NCBI GenBank assembly: GCA_021151665.1
Contig: JAGKWW010000031.1
Coordinates: 1 to 63,507, forward strand
Direction of reading: 5' to 3'
DNA from: Flavobacteriaceae bacterium
Lineage (GTDB): Bacteria > Bacteroidota > Bacteroidia > Flavobacteriales > Flavobacteriaceae
Length of the DNA: 63,507 bases
Position 1 is the first letter of the stretch. Each line of letters begins with the position of its first letter. The position numbers and the translations under genes are program-made. Below are positions 17,922 to 26,113 of this stretch, piece by piece. Under the pieces are notes generated by a model. It was given only the letters and a program-made list of their open reading frames with translations. It was not told where the DNA came from and did no database searches.

Positions 17922-18887
17922 TTATTTGCTGATACATTCTATGACCTGGTAAGCAATGCGAAGCGCTTCGGTGCCATCCTCGAGCGTTACCACCGGGGTG
18001 CCGTTGGTATTGATGGCATCGGCAAAGGTTTCGAGCTCATCCAGTATCGCATTGTTGAGGTGCACATCCGGATTGTCAAAATAGATCTGTTTTTTTACAC
18101 CTTCGGCGTTTTGCAGTATCATGTCAAAATCTCCGGGAACCTCGGGTGCGTCCTTCATTTTTACCACCTCACACGTTTTTTCAAGGAAATCTACCGATAT
18201 ATAGGCATCCTTCTGGAAAAATCGCGACTTGCGCATATTCTTAAGCGAAATACGGCTCGAAGTAAGGTTGGCCACACAGCCATTCTCAAACTCAAGGCGG
18301 GCATTAGTAATGTCGGGCGTATCGCTTATAACAGCCACACTGCTTGCGGCAATGTGCTTCACTTTAGATTTAACCACGCTTAATATTACATCAATGTCAT
18401 GTATCATAAGGTCGAGTACTACAGGCACATCCGTACCCCGCGGATTAAACTCGGCCAACCGGTGTGTCTCGATAAACATAGGGCTCTCTATCTTATCGCG
18501 GGTAGCGAGGAATGCCGGGTTGAAACGTTCTACGTGCCCCACCTGGCCCTTTACGTTATGTTTTTTTGCCAGCGCTATAATGGCTTCAGCCTCCTCTACG
18601 GTATTTGCAATGGGTTTTTCGAGAAATACATGCTTCCCGGCTTCGATAGCTTCTTTAGCGCAGTCAAAATGTGAATGGGTCGGGGTTACTATATCAACAA
18701 CATCAACAGCGTTTATCAACTCGCTTATTGAGCCGAATCTTTTATAGCCAAACTCCTGTGCCACCTTTTCAGCATTATCATTATCAGGGTCGTAAAATCC
18801 TTCAAGCTTATATTTTTCCGACTGGTTCAGCAACCTGAGGTGTATTCTGCCCAGGTGCCCTGCACCCAGTACGCCGACTTTCAGCAT
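17922..18887 (-). CDS. Gfo/Idh/MocA-family oxidoreductase
   Basis: A 321-residue NAD(P)-dependent oxidoreductase. The N-terminal Rossmann fold starts KVGVLGAGHLGRIHL; the family motif HVFLEKPIANTVEEAEA carries the catalytic-region Glu-Lys-Pro, and DLMIHDIDVILSV is in the substrate domain. Typical substrates are sugars, inositols or UDP-sugars; this one cannot be assigned. It is the first gene of a four-gene minus-strand operon and has its own promoter match (18904-18911). Confidence 0.85.
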   Translation of the reverse strand: MLKVGVLGAGHLGRIHLRLLNQSEKYKLEGFYDPDNDNAEKVAQEFGYKRFGSISELINAVDVVDIVTPTHSHFDCAKEAIEAGKHVFLEKPIANTVEEAEAIIALAKKHNVKGQVGHVERFNPAFLATRDKIESPMFIETHRLAEFNPRGTDVPVVLDLMIHDIDVILSVVKSKVKHIAASSVAVISDTPDITNARLEFENGCVANLTSSRISLKNMRKSRFFQKDAYISVDFLEKTCEVVKMKDAPEVPGDFDMILQNAEGVKKQIYFDNPDVHLNNAILDELETFADAINTNGTPVVTLEDGTEALRIAYQVIECISK

Positions 18888-18903
18888 AATGTAAAATTTT
18901 AAA

Positions 18904-18911
18904 CAAAAATA
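18904..18911 (-). promoter_or_regulatory. -7 element for the Gfo/Idh/MocA operon
   Basis: TATTTTTG on the minus strand, 17 bases before the ATG, an exact TAnnTTTG match. A TTTG lies 21 bases further upstream, at the long end of accepted spacing. Confidence 0.5.
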
Positions 18912-19053
18912 ACATTATTTAAAGCGATTTCACAAAAGAACCAATCAAAAAACAGAAGGGTGAACTAAGCGATTATTTTCCTGCCATCGTTGTTTATACG
19001 CGTTAGAATTGTAAATAGTTTGTTAATTTTACGCACTGCCAAATGATGAAGAA

Positions 19054-19695
19054 GTGAAAGACACCGCAAAGCACCAGGGGTTGCGAAACCAACTAGCAAG
19101 CCTGCTCGCAACTAAAGGAATTACAGACAACAACGTGCTCGATGCTATACGCAAAGTGCCGCGCCACCTTTTCCTTAATTCGGGGTTTGAGGATTTTGCC
19201 TATCAGGACAAACCGTTCCCCATCGGTGCAGGCCAGACTATTTCGCAGCCTTATACTGTAGCATTCCAGTCGCAGTTGCTGGAAGTGGAGAAAGGCCATA
19301 AGATACTTGAAGTAGGTACCGGTTCCGGCTACCAGGCGGCAGTACTATGTGCAATGGGAGCGAACGTTTACAGCATAGAGCGGCAAAGCGAACTCTTTAA
19401 AACCACATCGCTGCTCCTGCCAAAGCTTGGCATACGACCGAAGCATCTCACCTTTGGGGATGGCTACAAAGGGCTGCCTAACTTTGCGCCTTTTGACAGC
19501 ATTATCGTGACGGCGGGGGCGCCCATAATCCCGAAACCGCTTATGGCCCAGCTGAAAATAGGGGGAAGGCTCGTCATACCACTGGGTAGCGACCCACAGG
19601 TAATGACCCTGCTTATCAGGAAAAACGAGACCCAGTTTGAAAAGCACGAATTCGGGGAATTCAGGTTTGTGCCGCTGCTTGAAAATAAAAATTAA
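19054..19695 (+). CDS. pcm: Protein-L-isoaspartate O-methyltransferase
   Basis: A 213-residue SAM-dependent repair enzyme that methylates isoaspartyl residues in aged proteins. Signatures are PFPIGAGQTISQPYTVAF (the isoaspartate pocket) and ILEVGTGSGYQAAVL (SAM motif I). The start codon is GTG at 19054: an ATGATG just before is in another frame and closes after four codons, while the GTG gives the family's usual start KDTAKHQGLRNQL. Length is normal. It converges with smpB over a shared hairpin terminator. Confidence 0.93.
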   Translation: MKDTAKHQGLRNQLASLLATKGITDNNVLDAIRKVPRHLFLNSGFEDFAYQDKPFPIGAGQTISQPYTVAFQSQLLEVEKGHKILEVGTGSGYQAAVLCAMGANVYSIERQSELFKTTSLLLPKLGIRPKHLTFGDGYKGLPNFAPFDSIIVTAGAPIIPKPLMAQLKIGGRLVIPLGSDPQVMTLLIRKNETQFEKHEFGEFRFVPLLENKN

Positions 19696-19721
19696 AGGGC
19701 GCAATAACCTGCGCCCTTTTT
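19694..19721. terminator. Bidirectional terminator between pcm and smpB
   Basis: Ten-bp stem AAAGGGCGCA / TGCGCCCTTT with loop ATAACC, ending in T runs in both directions, between two convergent stop codons. Confidence 0.85.
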
Positions 19722-20177
19722 CTATTTATATACTTTCTTGATCCTGTCAAGGTCGCGCTTCGTGTCGCGCTCTTTCATGGTTTCGCGCTTGTCATAATTC
19801 TTTTTACCGCGGCAAAGGCCTATCTCCAGCTTTGCAATACCTTTCTCGTTTGTAAAAAGACGCAATGGTATTATAGTAAGGCCCACGTTCTGCACACTTT
19901 TTTCGAGGCTCTTTAGCTCTTTTTTATTCAGCAGGAGCTTTCGTTCCGTTTTAGGTTTGTGGCTAAAACTGTTGCTGTAAGCATACTCTTCGATGGTACT
20001 GTTGATAACAAACAGCTCATGGTTGCTAAACTCGCAGAAGCTTTCGGCAATAGAAGCCTTGCCCAGCCGTATCGATTTGATCTCGGAGCCCGCCAGCACA
20101 ATGCCTGCAGTATAACGTTCGAGCACTTCATAATCAAACCGCGCCCGCTTATTAAGTATATTAACTGTTTTTTGCAT
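19722..20177 (-). CDS. smpB: SsrA-binding protein
   Basis: A 151-residue tmRNA-binding protein for trans-translation, which rescues stalled ribosomes. Signatures are LNKRARFDYEVLERYTAGI, LAGSEIKSIRLGKASIAESF and the basic tail (KNYDKRETMKERDTKRDLDR) that folds in the decoding centre. Length is normal. A full promoter match lies so close upstream that the ATG would be at or within about 4 bases of the transcription start. The tmRNA gene itself is not in the window. Confidence 0.96.
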   Translation of the reverse strand: MQKTVNILNKRARFDYEVLERYTAGIVLAGSEIKSIRLGKASIAESFCEFSNHELFVINSTIEEYAYSNSFSHKPKTERKLLLNKKELKSLEKSVQNVGLTIIPLRLFTNEKGIAKLEIGLCRGKKNYDKRETMKERDTKRDLDRIKKVYK

Positions 20178-20184
20178 AGGGGTG

Positions 20185-20216
20185 CAAAGTTACGCACAAT
20201 ACTTTAATGCGACAAA
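20185..20216 (-). promoter_or_regulatory. smpB promoter (TTTG-N20-TAACTTTG)
   Basis: On the minus strand, TTTG (20213-20216), exactly 20 bases, then TAACTTTG (20185-20192): a complete Bacteroidota promoter match. The predicted start is 20177-20181 and the smpB ATG begins at 20177. Confidence 0.7.
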
Positions 20217-20230
20217 GCTTTATAACTTCC

Positions 20231-20740
20231 TTACATTTTTATCATTTCGTGCGACACCTTGTCGCCATCTATGCGGATGATATAGAGGTTACCAAATTCA
20301 TCCTCCGGAATATCATTGTAGATCTTTTCAGAAAGGAATGTATTGATCTGTCCGGGTATTGTATTACTGTGGCCTACTACCAATACGCTCTTTCCCTGAT
20401 TATCATCGGCCACATCTTTTAGCGATAAGCGGTTGGGGTCGTAGGTTTTTATATTCATTTCGGTCACAGTCCCCGGCGTGCGCTTTACTCCGCCCGTAAG
20501 CGCGTAGCTGATAGTTTGCTTTGTGCGTCTGTAAGCTGAGGTATATCCCACGGAAATACCTTTGTCGGCAAAATAGGCCGCCCATTTTTGCGCCCTCGCC
20601 CTGCCGGCTTCAGAAAGGTCCGGGTCGGCGTCGGCGTTTGCCTTTTCGGCATGGCGGATAAGATAGATGGTGGTCACTTTGCTGTTTTGGCCCGACATGG
20701 TAAACGCTGTTAGTGTTAATAGGAGGCAAATGAGTTTCAT
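20231..20740 (-). CDS. SixA/PGAM-like histidine phosphatase, exported
   Basis: A 169-residue histidine phosphatase. The phospho-accepting histidine is in YLIRHAEKAN, and the second catalytic His in LVVGHSNTIP. The start is set at MKLICLLLT, which gives a signal peptide (ICLLLTLTAFTMSGQ) just before the domain; the longer open frame back to 20968 has an implausible Arg/Cys-rich extension that overlaps the opposite-strand ceramidase-like gene. The protein probably acts in the periplasm. Substrate unknown; the small size is like SixA rather than glycolytic mutase. Confidence 0.8.
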   Translation of the reverse strand: MKLICLLLTLTAFTMSGQNSKVTTIYLIRHAEKANADADPDLSEAGRARAQKWAAYFADKGISVGYTSAYRRTKQTISYALTGGVKRTPGTVTEMNIKTYDPNRLSLKDVADDNQGKSVLVVGHSNTIPGQINTFLSEKIYNDIPEDEFGNLYIIRIDGDKVSHEMIKM

Positions 20741-20785
20741 AAGCAGACAGTAATTTTTTAAATTGGTACTAAATGTACAATTTAT

Positions 20786-21459
20786 ATGGATGTAATCCAA
20801 AATCCGCCCGATGGGGGAATGCTTTACACGGAAACCGATCTTGGCCAGTTTTTCCCGGAACCGCTTAATGCAGTAACCTCCTGCTTTTTTCTGGCTATTG
20901 CGGTGTATGGACGGTAATGCTGTGGGGGAAAGGCAGGCAGCACACCTTTTTATCCGTAGCCGTCGCATTGCTATACATCGGTGGAATAGGGGGCACGGTA
21001 TACCATGGTCTGCGGCGGTGGAACATCTTTATTATGATGGACTGGATGCCTATAATGCTGCTTTGTGTGGCAGCGGGCATCTATTTTATTTCGCGGCTTA
21101 CAAGATGGTATTATGCGTTTGTACTCGTTGCGGTTTACACCACCTTTCAGTTTATGGCGCGCGGATATTTCCGTGAACAAGGCGATATGCAGTTTTTTAT
21201 CAATATCAACTATGGGTTCCTCGCAGCAATGGTATTATTTCCCGTGTTAGCATGGCTCATCAAAACAAAATTCCGGCACGGCAAATGGGTAGGCATTGCC
21301 CTGTTAGCGTTTATAGCCGCACTAACATTCCGCGTGGCCGATCCGTGGCACTGGCTGCCCTGGGGCACACATTTTTTATGGCATACCTTCGGCGCCATTG
21401 CGGCCTTTTGTATGTTTCAATACATCTACCTGGTTAATAATGTGCCGAAAAATACCTGA
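20786..21459 (+). pseudogene. Ceramidase-like integral membrane protein, split by a -1 shift
   Basis: Two frames together spell one ceramidase-superfamily protein. The first (20786-20917, 43 codons) ends ...LAIAVYGR and holds TETDLGQFFPEPLNAVTS, matching the N-terminal Glu and Asn region. The second (20917-21459) has the metal-site motifs GTVYHGLRRWN..MMDWMP (His, Asp; Thr where Ser is usual) and THFLWHTFG (HxxxH-type pair). Seven-helix topology needs both. The first stop and second ATG overlap as TAATG, so this is either a frameshift lesion, a sequencing error, or two coupled cistrons. Intact members hydrolyse ceramide or related amides, relevant because many Bacteroidota make sphingolipids. 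Marked pseudogene only because no single frame is complete. Confidence 0.6.
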
Positions 21460-22983
21460 TCAGGCTTCAGCCAGCCCTTTCCATCTGCGGATGGAGCGCG
21501 TAAAGAAGAACATGAAGATAATAAATGCTGCGGCATACACAAGGTTGACCCATACGTCGTTATTCTGTACCCATTGTTCATACCCGGTATTAATGAACTC
21601 AATACCATTCGCTGTTTCTACCTGTTGTTTTGGCAGGAGGCTGCATATAGCGCTGTTTAACGCCGGGAGTATCCAATAAGAAAGCCATAGTATGATGTTT
21701 AAGGCAATAGCAGATTTTCCTTTGTGGCTTTTTCGGGTAAAAAAATATATAAATAATGCCGTTATAATGGCAAGCCAGACAAATAGGAATACCGGCCAGT
21801 CCGTATCACGTAATCGATTATCGGCCAATATCCTGATAATTGAGCTTGCGATAGCAGCTACTCCAAAACATAAAAGCGCAAGCAGCCAGTCGCGTCCGGA
21901 GGTCACGCGGAAAGCTAATAAAGCAACAGACAACATCAGCCCAATGATGAAAAGAATTTCGAGCATGTCAGGGCTTGCTGCGGGAGCGGTATACGAAGAT
22001 GATATTTTTTGGTAGGCGTTTTCCATTTGGCGCATGGGTACGTAATACTTAGCAAAGTAAACATCTGTTCCGTTTTGAATCTTCAACTTGTAAGAAAGTG
22101 TATTAGCGGTATCGGCAGGGCTATTTCCTAATGGCTCGACCGGATCGTATGATATAAATTGATCTGAATCTTTGTATTTATATTGCTTTGCCACAAGTAT
22201 TTTGTTGTCGTGCGAGGGGTAACGATACGCAATTTCAAGCCATTGATTTACACTCAACGGCATTTCCTGCTCATGGCTGTGCACTATCTTTTCAAACTCT
22301 TTCATAAGCCAGGCCACAGAGTCCTTCCGATTCGCTTCGAGCCATCCCTTTACACGGATTTCATTTAAAGAATCTTTTTCACGCCCCTGGTAAGAATATT
22401 CAGTAAGCGTTCTGTTGAAAACGGAGTTTAAGCTATACTTTTTGTTGTTATATAGCATCCAGTCCCTTTGCATCCATGTCTCGCCGTCTTTCGTTTTGAC
22501 TGTATACCGTCCGTCGTCCTTTCGCGCATTATCACAAAAAACTGAAGCCATGCTTAAGATATCTATCCTCCTGGCAAATTCTTTCTCGGGCATATAGGAC
22601 TGTATTCCATAATCATTGCCCAGATTGTAAGAGAACATATAACTGATATTCAGGCAGCAGACTAACACAAGGCAAAGCCATTCCCGGAATAAGGACTTAC
22701 CCATAGGATAAAATGACTTAAAAGCATTATTCCGCAGATAAAAGAACAGCCACCCCACAACGACAAGAATGCTGGCAAGTATAGAAAATAACGCCGACGT
22801 GCCGGAGTAACGGTAATCGAACTCGTCTGAATTATATACGGTAAAGTCTACATTTCCGGAGCAATATCCGCAAATGAAAAATATTATGTGCAGGATTAAT
22901 ATTGTTGCGAGAAGGGGCACTACCCTCATATTCCAGAGCAAGGGATAGCGCAGCAAGAGTGTATGTTGGATTTTTTTTAGCAT
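21460..22983 (-). CDS. ABC-type multi-pass permease subunit
   Basis: A 507-residue membrane protein I cannot name. It has about three membrane helices in the first 125 residues, a soluble loop of about 210 residues (rich in Tyr, Lys and Asp, probably periplasmic), then about five or six helices from 345 to 500. The order (helices, large loop, helices) is seen in ABC-2 type permeases that export or pull lipids or proteins. It starts 9 bases after the ABC ATPase gene and should be its partner. Its stop abuts the ceramidase-like stop. No substrate can be deduced. Confidence 0.65.
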   Translation of the reverse strand: MLKKIQHTLLLRYPLLWNMRVVPLLATILILHIIFFICGYCSGNVDFTVYNSDEFDYRYSGTSALFSILASILVVVGWLFFYLRNNAFKSFYPMGKSLFREWLCLVLVCCLNISYMFSYNLGNDYGIQSYMPEKEFARRIDILSMASVFCDNARKDDGRYTVKTKDGETWMQRDWMLYNNKKYSLNSVFNRTLTEYSYQGREKDSLNEIRVKGWLEANRKDSVAWLMKEFEKIVHSHEQEMPLSVNQWLEIAYRYPSHDNKILVAKQYKYKDSDQFISYDPVEPLGNSPADTANTLSYKLKIQNGTDVYFAKYYVPMRQMENAYQKISSSYTAPAASPDMLEILFIIGLMLSVALLAFRVTSGRDWLLALLCFGVAAIASSIIRILADNRLRDTDWPVFLFVWLAIITALFIYFFTRKSHKGKSAIALNIILWLSYWILPALNSAICSLLPKQQVETANGIEFINTGYEQWVQNNDVWVNLVYAAAFIIFMFFFTRSIRRWKGLAEA

Positions 22984-22992
22984 GGCGGTAGA

Positions 22993-24141
22993 TTAAGAAA
23001 CAAAGAAACGGCGTGTTGAGTTGGAAATATTGCGGAAATAGCTCAGCGGAATACCCTCTGCAAGCGCAGCTTTCAGGAAGTGGCTATCGTCTGTCCCGCT
23101 TTCAAATGTGGCGATATAGGTTCCTCCGTTAAAGCTGAGGTTTGCGAGGTGATGCCTTGAAAGTGATGCATATAATTCTGCCTGAGACCAACTGCTTTCA
23201 AATTCGATCACTAAAGGTGCGGCATTGGATGTTTCACCCGTTTCGCGAAGGTTTTTCTGCACGCCGTTTTTCAGGAAGATTACCTGGTCTGATGTTTTTT
23301 CTACTTCATACAATTGCTGAGAGCTCAACACAATACCCAAGGGCCGGAAGGGCGACTTTGCAATCGCACGGAAATCTTCGAGAACCGTTTGCTGCGCGAG
23401 TATATCGAGGTTGGCCAGCGGCTCGTCAATAAGCAGCACTTTCGGCTTTCGTAAAAGCATCCGCGCCAGTTCAAAGCGCATTTTATACCCTGAAGAAAGG
23501 TCTTTCCATTTATGGTCGCGGAATTTCCTCAGGCCAAGCCTCGCCATGATCAGCTGTACGATAAGCTCGTTTTCTTCGGGGGCATAGCCGTAAGAAGCTG
23601 CCGTAAATACCAGGTTATCATACACTGCACCACGCCACGTATCGGTCCGTTGCGGAATGTAGACTAATTGCGTGCGAAGATCGTACAGGTCGGTATGTTT
23701 AAAGTTGTACCGGATAGTGCCCGATGTCGGGTAAAGCTCGCCGCAAAGCATCCGCAACAGTGTTGTTTTACCATTGCCGTTTTCACCGACAAGCCCAATG
23801 ATGTGCCCCTCATCCAGATCGAGGCTTACAGGGCCTAAAGCAAATTTAGAGTTGCTGTACTTTTTTAACGCGCCATCCGCAGAAAGAATGTTAACCGGGG
23901 CTTTTACCGGAAGCTTGTGCAGGTGTACGGCCAGCTCATCAAGAAAGTTGCCAAGCAGCAGTTCTTTTTCGTTATTGTCTATCGGGTTGTCAAACCGTTC
24001 AAGAAGCGAATTGGCTTTGCGATAGTAGTTAATGGACTGCGTATCCAGGGTAAAATCTATAACACGCTTCAGCACTAGTGCGTAGTCTTGAAAAGCAAGC
24101 AGATCGCGCACTTCCCGCAACTGGATGTCAAATGGGCTCAT
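22993..24141 (-). CDS. ABC transporter ATP-binding protein with N-terminal helical extension
   Basis: A 382-residue ATPase. About 95 N-terminal residues form a charged helical extension not found in ordinary ABC ATPases. Walker A is GENGNGKTTLL (about 117-127), the signature LSSGYKMRFELA is a variant, and Walker B is VLLIDEPLANLD. A C-terminal part of about 80 residues follows. It drives the adjacent permease. A complete promoter match precedes it (24159-24187). The N-terminal extension may mediate partner binding. Confidence 0.8.
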   Translation of the reverse strand: MSPFDIQLREVRDLLAFQDYALVLKRVIDFTLDTQSINYYRKANSLLERFDNPIDNNEKELLLGNFLDELAVHLHKLPVKAPVNILSADGALKKYSNSKFALGPVSLDLDEGHIIGLVGENGNGKTTLLRMLCGELYPTSGTIRYNFKHTDLYDLRTQLVYIPQRTDTWRGAVYDNLVFTAASYGYAPEENELIVQLIMARLGLRKFRDHKWKDLSSGYKMRFELARMLLRKPKVLLIDEPLANLDILAQQTVLEDFRAIAKSPFRPLGIVLSSQQLYEVEKTSDQVIFLKNGVQKNLRETGETSNAAPLVIEFESSWSQAELYASLSRHHLANLSFNGGTYIATFESGTDDSHFLKAALAEGIPLSYFRNISNSTRRFFVS

Positions 24142-24158
24142 TTTGTTGGTATAAGAGC

Positions 24159-24187
24159 CAAATATATAAATTTAAGTTACATCACAA
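24159..24187 (-). promoter_or_regulatory. Promoter of the ABC ATPase/permease operon
   Basis: On the minus strand TTG (24185-24187), 18 bases, TATATTTG (24159-24166). Predicted start near 24153, 12 bases before the ATG. Confidence 0.6.
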
Positions 24188-24195
24188 GATAATAA

Positions 24196-24579
24196 CTAAT
24201 AGACCAGTTCGAGGAAAAGCTTTTCGGTAAAGTGTTCAAGGTCTGTGCACAGGCCGGGGTGTGGCCGGGACGTTTGAATGACAGAGCTGCGCACGGCGGT
24301 GAGCCACCGGAAACGTTCGGGCATTTCGAGCAGTGCAATGGGGCCTGCACCTTTTGCGCCGCGGGCTATGGCTTCAAACGAGTCGAGATTAGCCTTTAAA
24401 ACTCCGGCGTCCAGTTCCGGCCACAAAGCCTGAAGTCGCGCTTCATTCAGGTGAAAACGCATTTTGATGAACTTCCTTCGCTTGCAAAACACGATTACGC
24501 CCACATTGATAAACTCTTCGCGCTCCACCCGCGGCACTACGCGAATTACGGCATACTCATATAAGTGCTGCTCTTGCAT
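24196..24579 (-). CDS. DUF3037 family protein
   Basis: A 127-residue protein of DUF3037, recognised from YAVIRVVPRVEREEFINVGVI, CKRRKFI and the late RFRWLTAVRSSVIQTS segment. No function is established for the family. Its 5' end overlaps the HipA-like kinase 3' end by 23 bases, the usual arrangement of this gene pair, so the two probably work together. No signal peptide or membrane helix is seen. Confidence 0.85.
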   Translation of the reverse strand: MQEQHLYEYAVIRVVPRVEREEFINVGVIVFCKRRKFIKMRFHLNEARLQALWPELDAGVLKANLDSFEAIARGAKGAGPIALLEMPERFRWLTAVRSSVIQTSRPHPGLCTDLEHFTEKLFLELVY

Positions 24580-25348
24580 TTTTGGCCTGGTTTAAAAAGA
24601 TTTCACTATGATTTAGCCTTGTGGTAAGGAACATCGTATACACATCGCGTATCTGCTGTGGCGCCATTTCGGTTTCCTCCCACTGCAGCCAGTCGTCGGG
24701 TAAAAGGTTAACTACCGCGGCAATGTTTTCTGCATTCAGCACCGATCTGCAAAACGCATCTGCTTCATTCAGAACGGCGGCTTGCTGCAGCAGTACATGA
24801 TCTTTTATGAGCGTGAACGGGACTTTAGCATGCCCCTCCGGATCGGTAAATGCGTGATGAAAATACAGGCTGGCTCCATGGTCTATCAGCCACAGTTCCT
24901 GATGCCATACCAGCATGTTGGTATTGCGGAATGTACGGTCTACATTGGTGATAAAAGCATCCAGCCATACGATCTTTGACGCAAGCAGGGCATCAACCTG
25001 CGTAACCACCGGATCATAATTAATAGCGCCCGATAGGAAATGCAGCCCAAGGTTGAGGCCCTGGCTGGCTTGCAAAAGGTCCTGTATTTCTTCGTCGGGC
25101 TCGGTGCGGCCAAAAGCTTCGTCAAGGCAGGCGAATACTTGTTCGGGAACAGGCAAGCCTAGCAACCGCGCGATTTCGCCGCCTATCAATTCGGCCACGA
25201 GGGCTTTGGTGCCGTGGCCCGCCCCTTTAAATTTTATAACGTATTTAAAGTCGTCATCGGCATCGGCGATTGCGGGCAACGAACCTCCTTCGCGAAGGGG
25301 CGTCACATACCGGGTCACATTTACTGCGCGTAGTCTGGGTACGTCCAT
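24557..25348 (-). CDS. HipA-like kinase family protein
   Basis: A 263-residue kinase-like protein of the HipA-like group that pairs with DUF3037. Kinase landmarks are present: YVIKFKGAG with the ATP-binding Lys, TNVDRTFRNTNML as catalytic and Asn-Mg loop, and WLIDHGASL as the second metal-binding Asp. The start was set at MDVPRLRAV, because the longer frame back to 25435 runs into the opposite-strand promoter. Classical HipA phosphorylates glutamyl-tRNA synthetase and is neutralised by HipB; here there is no HipB-like gene, and the target is unknown. Confidence 0.78.
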   Translation of the reverse strand: MDVPRLRAVNVTRYVTPLREGGSLPAIADADDDFKYVIKFKGAGHGTKALVAELIGGEIARLLGLPVPEQVFACLDEAFGRTEPDEEIQDLLQASQGLNLGLHFLSGAINYDPVVTQVDALLASKIVWLDAFITNVDRTFRNTNMLVWHQELWLIDHGASLYFHHAFTDPEGHAKVPFTLIKDHVLLQQAAVLNEADAFCRSVLNAENIAAVVNLLPDDWLQWEETEMAPQQIRDVYTMFLTTRLNHSEIFLNQAKNARAALI

Positions 25349-25413
25349 AGCAATTTGTTTACCGTAAAAATAAGCAATTCGGCCGAAGCGGTCCGCCGGC
25401 GTTTGGAATACTT

Positions 25414-25443
25414 TTTGAAAGTTGCACAATAACATTACATTTG
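25414..25443 (+). promoter_or_regulatory. Promoter of the 25461 gene
   Basis: TTTG (25414-25417), 18 bases, TACATTTG (25436-25443). A complete match; predicted start near 25449, 12 bases before the ATG. It excludes an upstream in-frame ATG at 25422. Confidence 0.65.
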
Positions 25444-25460
25444 TAAAATATAACCATACT

Positions 25461-26006
25461 ATGCGTTACCTTTTAGTCCTTCTTTTTGCAATAACTTCTT
25501 TAGGGGTAAAAGCCCAGGGAATGCACTGTGGCTACGATTTTACTTCTTACGTGGTTCTCGATGTGCATGAGTCGGGCAAAAAGGAGAACATTAAGAACCT
25601 TAAGATTACACTTGTGGATAGCCTGGGCAACGACCTTGTCAACACTGCAAACAAGTTCAGTTACCGCAATGCCGATAAGCCTATGTCGTTTAGCTTCAAT
25701 TATAAAATCGACGATAAGGGAGCTCCGCTTGCTGAAGGCGCAACAGCCGAAAAAGAGCGATGGTTTTTTCCGTTTGCCAAAGACAATTACCTTATATCTG
25801 TTGTAAATACTTTTGAAGCCGACCGTTACCAAGTGAAGATTGAAGATGTTGACGGTAAAGCAAATGGAGGCAAATTCAAGACGCTTATCCTGCCGCTATA
25901 CAGCTACAATATGTATATTTTGTGCTCTAATGAAAGCCAACAGGCGGCCATGAAATTCGGGCGTAAAATGAATAAGCCTATTGATGTGGTGCTGGAGCGG
26001 GAGTAG
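25461..26006 (+). CDS. Small exported protein of unknown function
   Basis: A 181-residue protein with a signal peptide (RYLLVLLFAITSLGVKAQ). The mature part begins GMHCGYDFTSYVVLDVHE and is strand-rich with Asp and Lys. The N-terminal stretch has the look of the beta-sandwich regulatory-like folds common in Bacteroidota envelope proteins (VLDVHESGKKENIKNLKITLVDSLG is one strand pair). I cannot name a family. It starts just after a strong promoter match and stands alone, divergent from the HipA-like pair. Confidence 0.6.
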   Translation: MRYLLVLLFAITSLGVKAQGMHCGYDFTSYVVLDVHESGKKENIKNLKITLVDSLGNDLVNTANKFSYRNADKPMSFSFNYKIDDKGAPLAEGATAEKERWFFPFAKDNYLISVVNTFEADRYQVKIEDVDGKANGGKFKTLILPLYSYNMYILCSNESQQAAMKFGRKMNKPIDVVLERE

Positions 26007-26007
26007 T

Positions 26008-26086
26008 AATGTAACAGTTCGTCAATTTTTTAATGTAGCAATTATCCCATACAGCATTAACCGTCTCCCATAGGAATTGCTACATT
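26008..26086. repeat. AATGTAGCAATT inverted repeat
   Basis: A perfect 12-bp inverted repeat, AATGTAGCAATT (26032-26043) and AATTGCTACATT (26075-26086), with a 31-base spacer. A degenerate direct copy AATGTAACAGTT precedes it at 26008-26019. It fills most of the gap after the 25461 gene and could act as its terminator, though no T run follows. Confidence 0.65.
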
Positions 26087-26113
26087 GTTCCATCAACAAA
26101 TTGATTATTTATT

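Noticed and set aside
20741..20968. N-terminal extension of the histidine phosphatase
   Set aside because: The Arg/Cys-rich extension has no family match and overlaps the divergent ceramidase-like gene; the ATG at 20740 gives a proper signal peptide.
20917..21459. Reading of the second ceramidase frame as a complete protein on its own
   Set aside because: It lacks the N-terminal Glu/Asn motif that lies in the preceding frame; the two frames are better read together.
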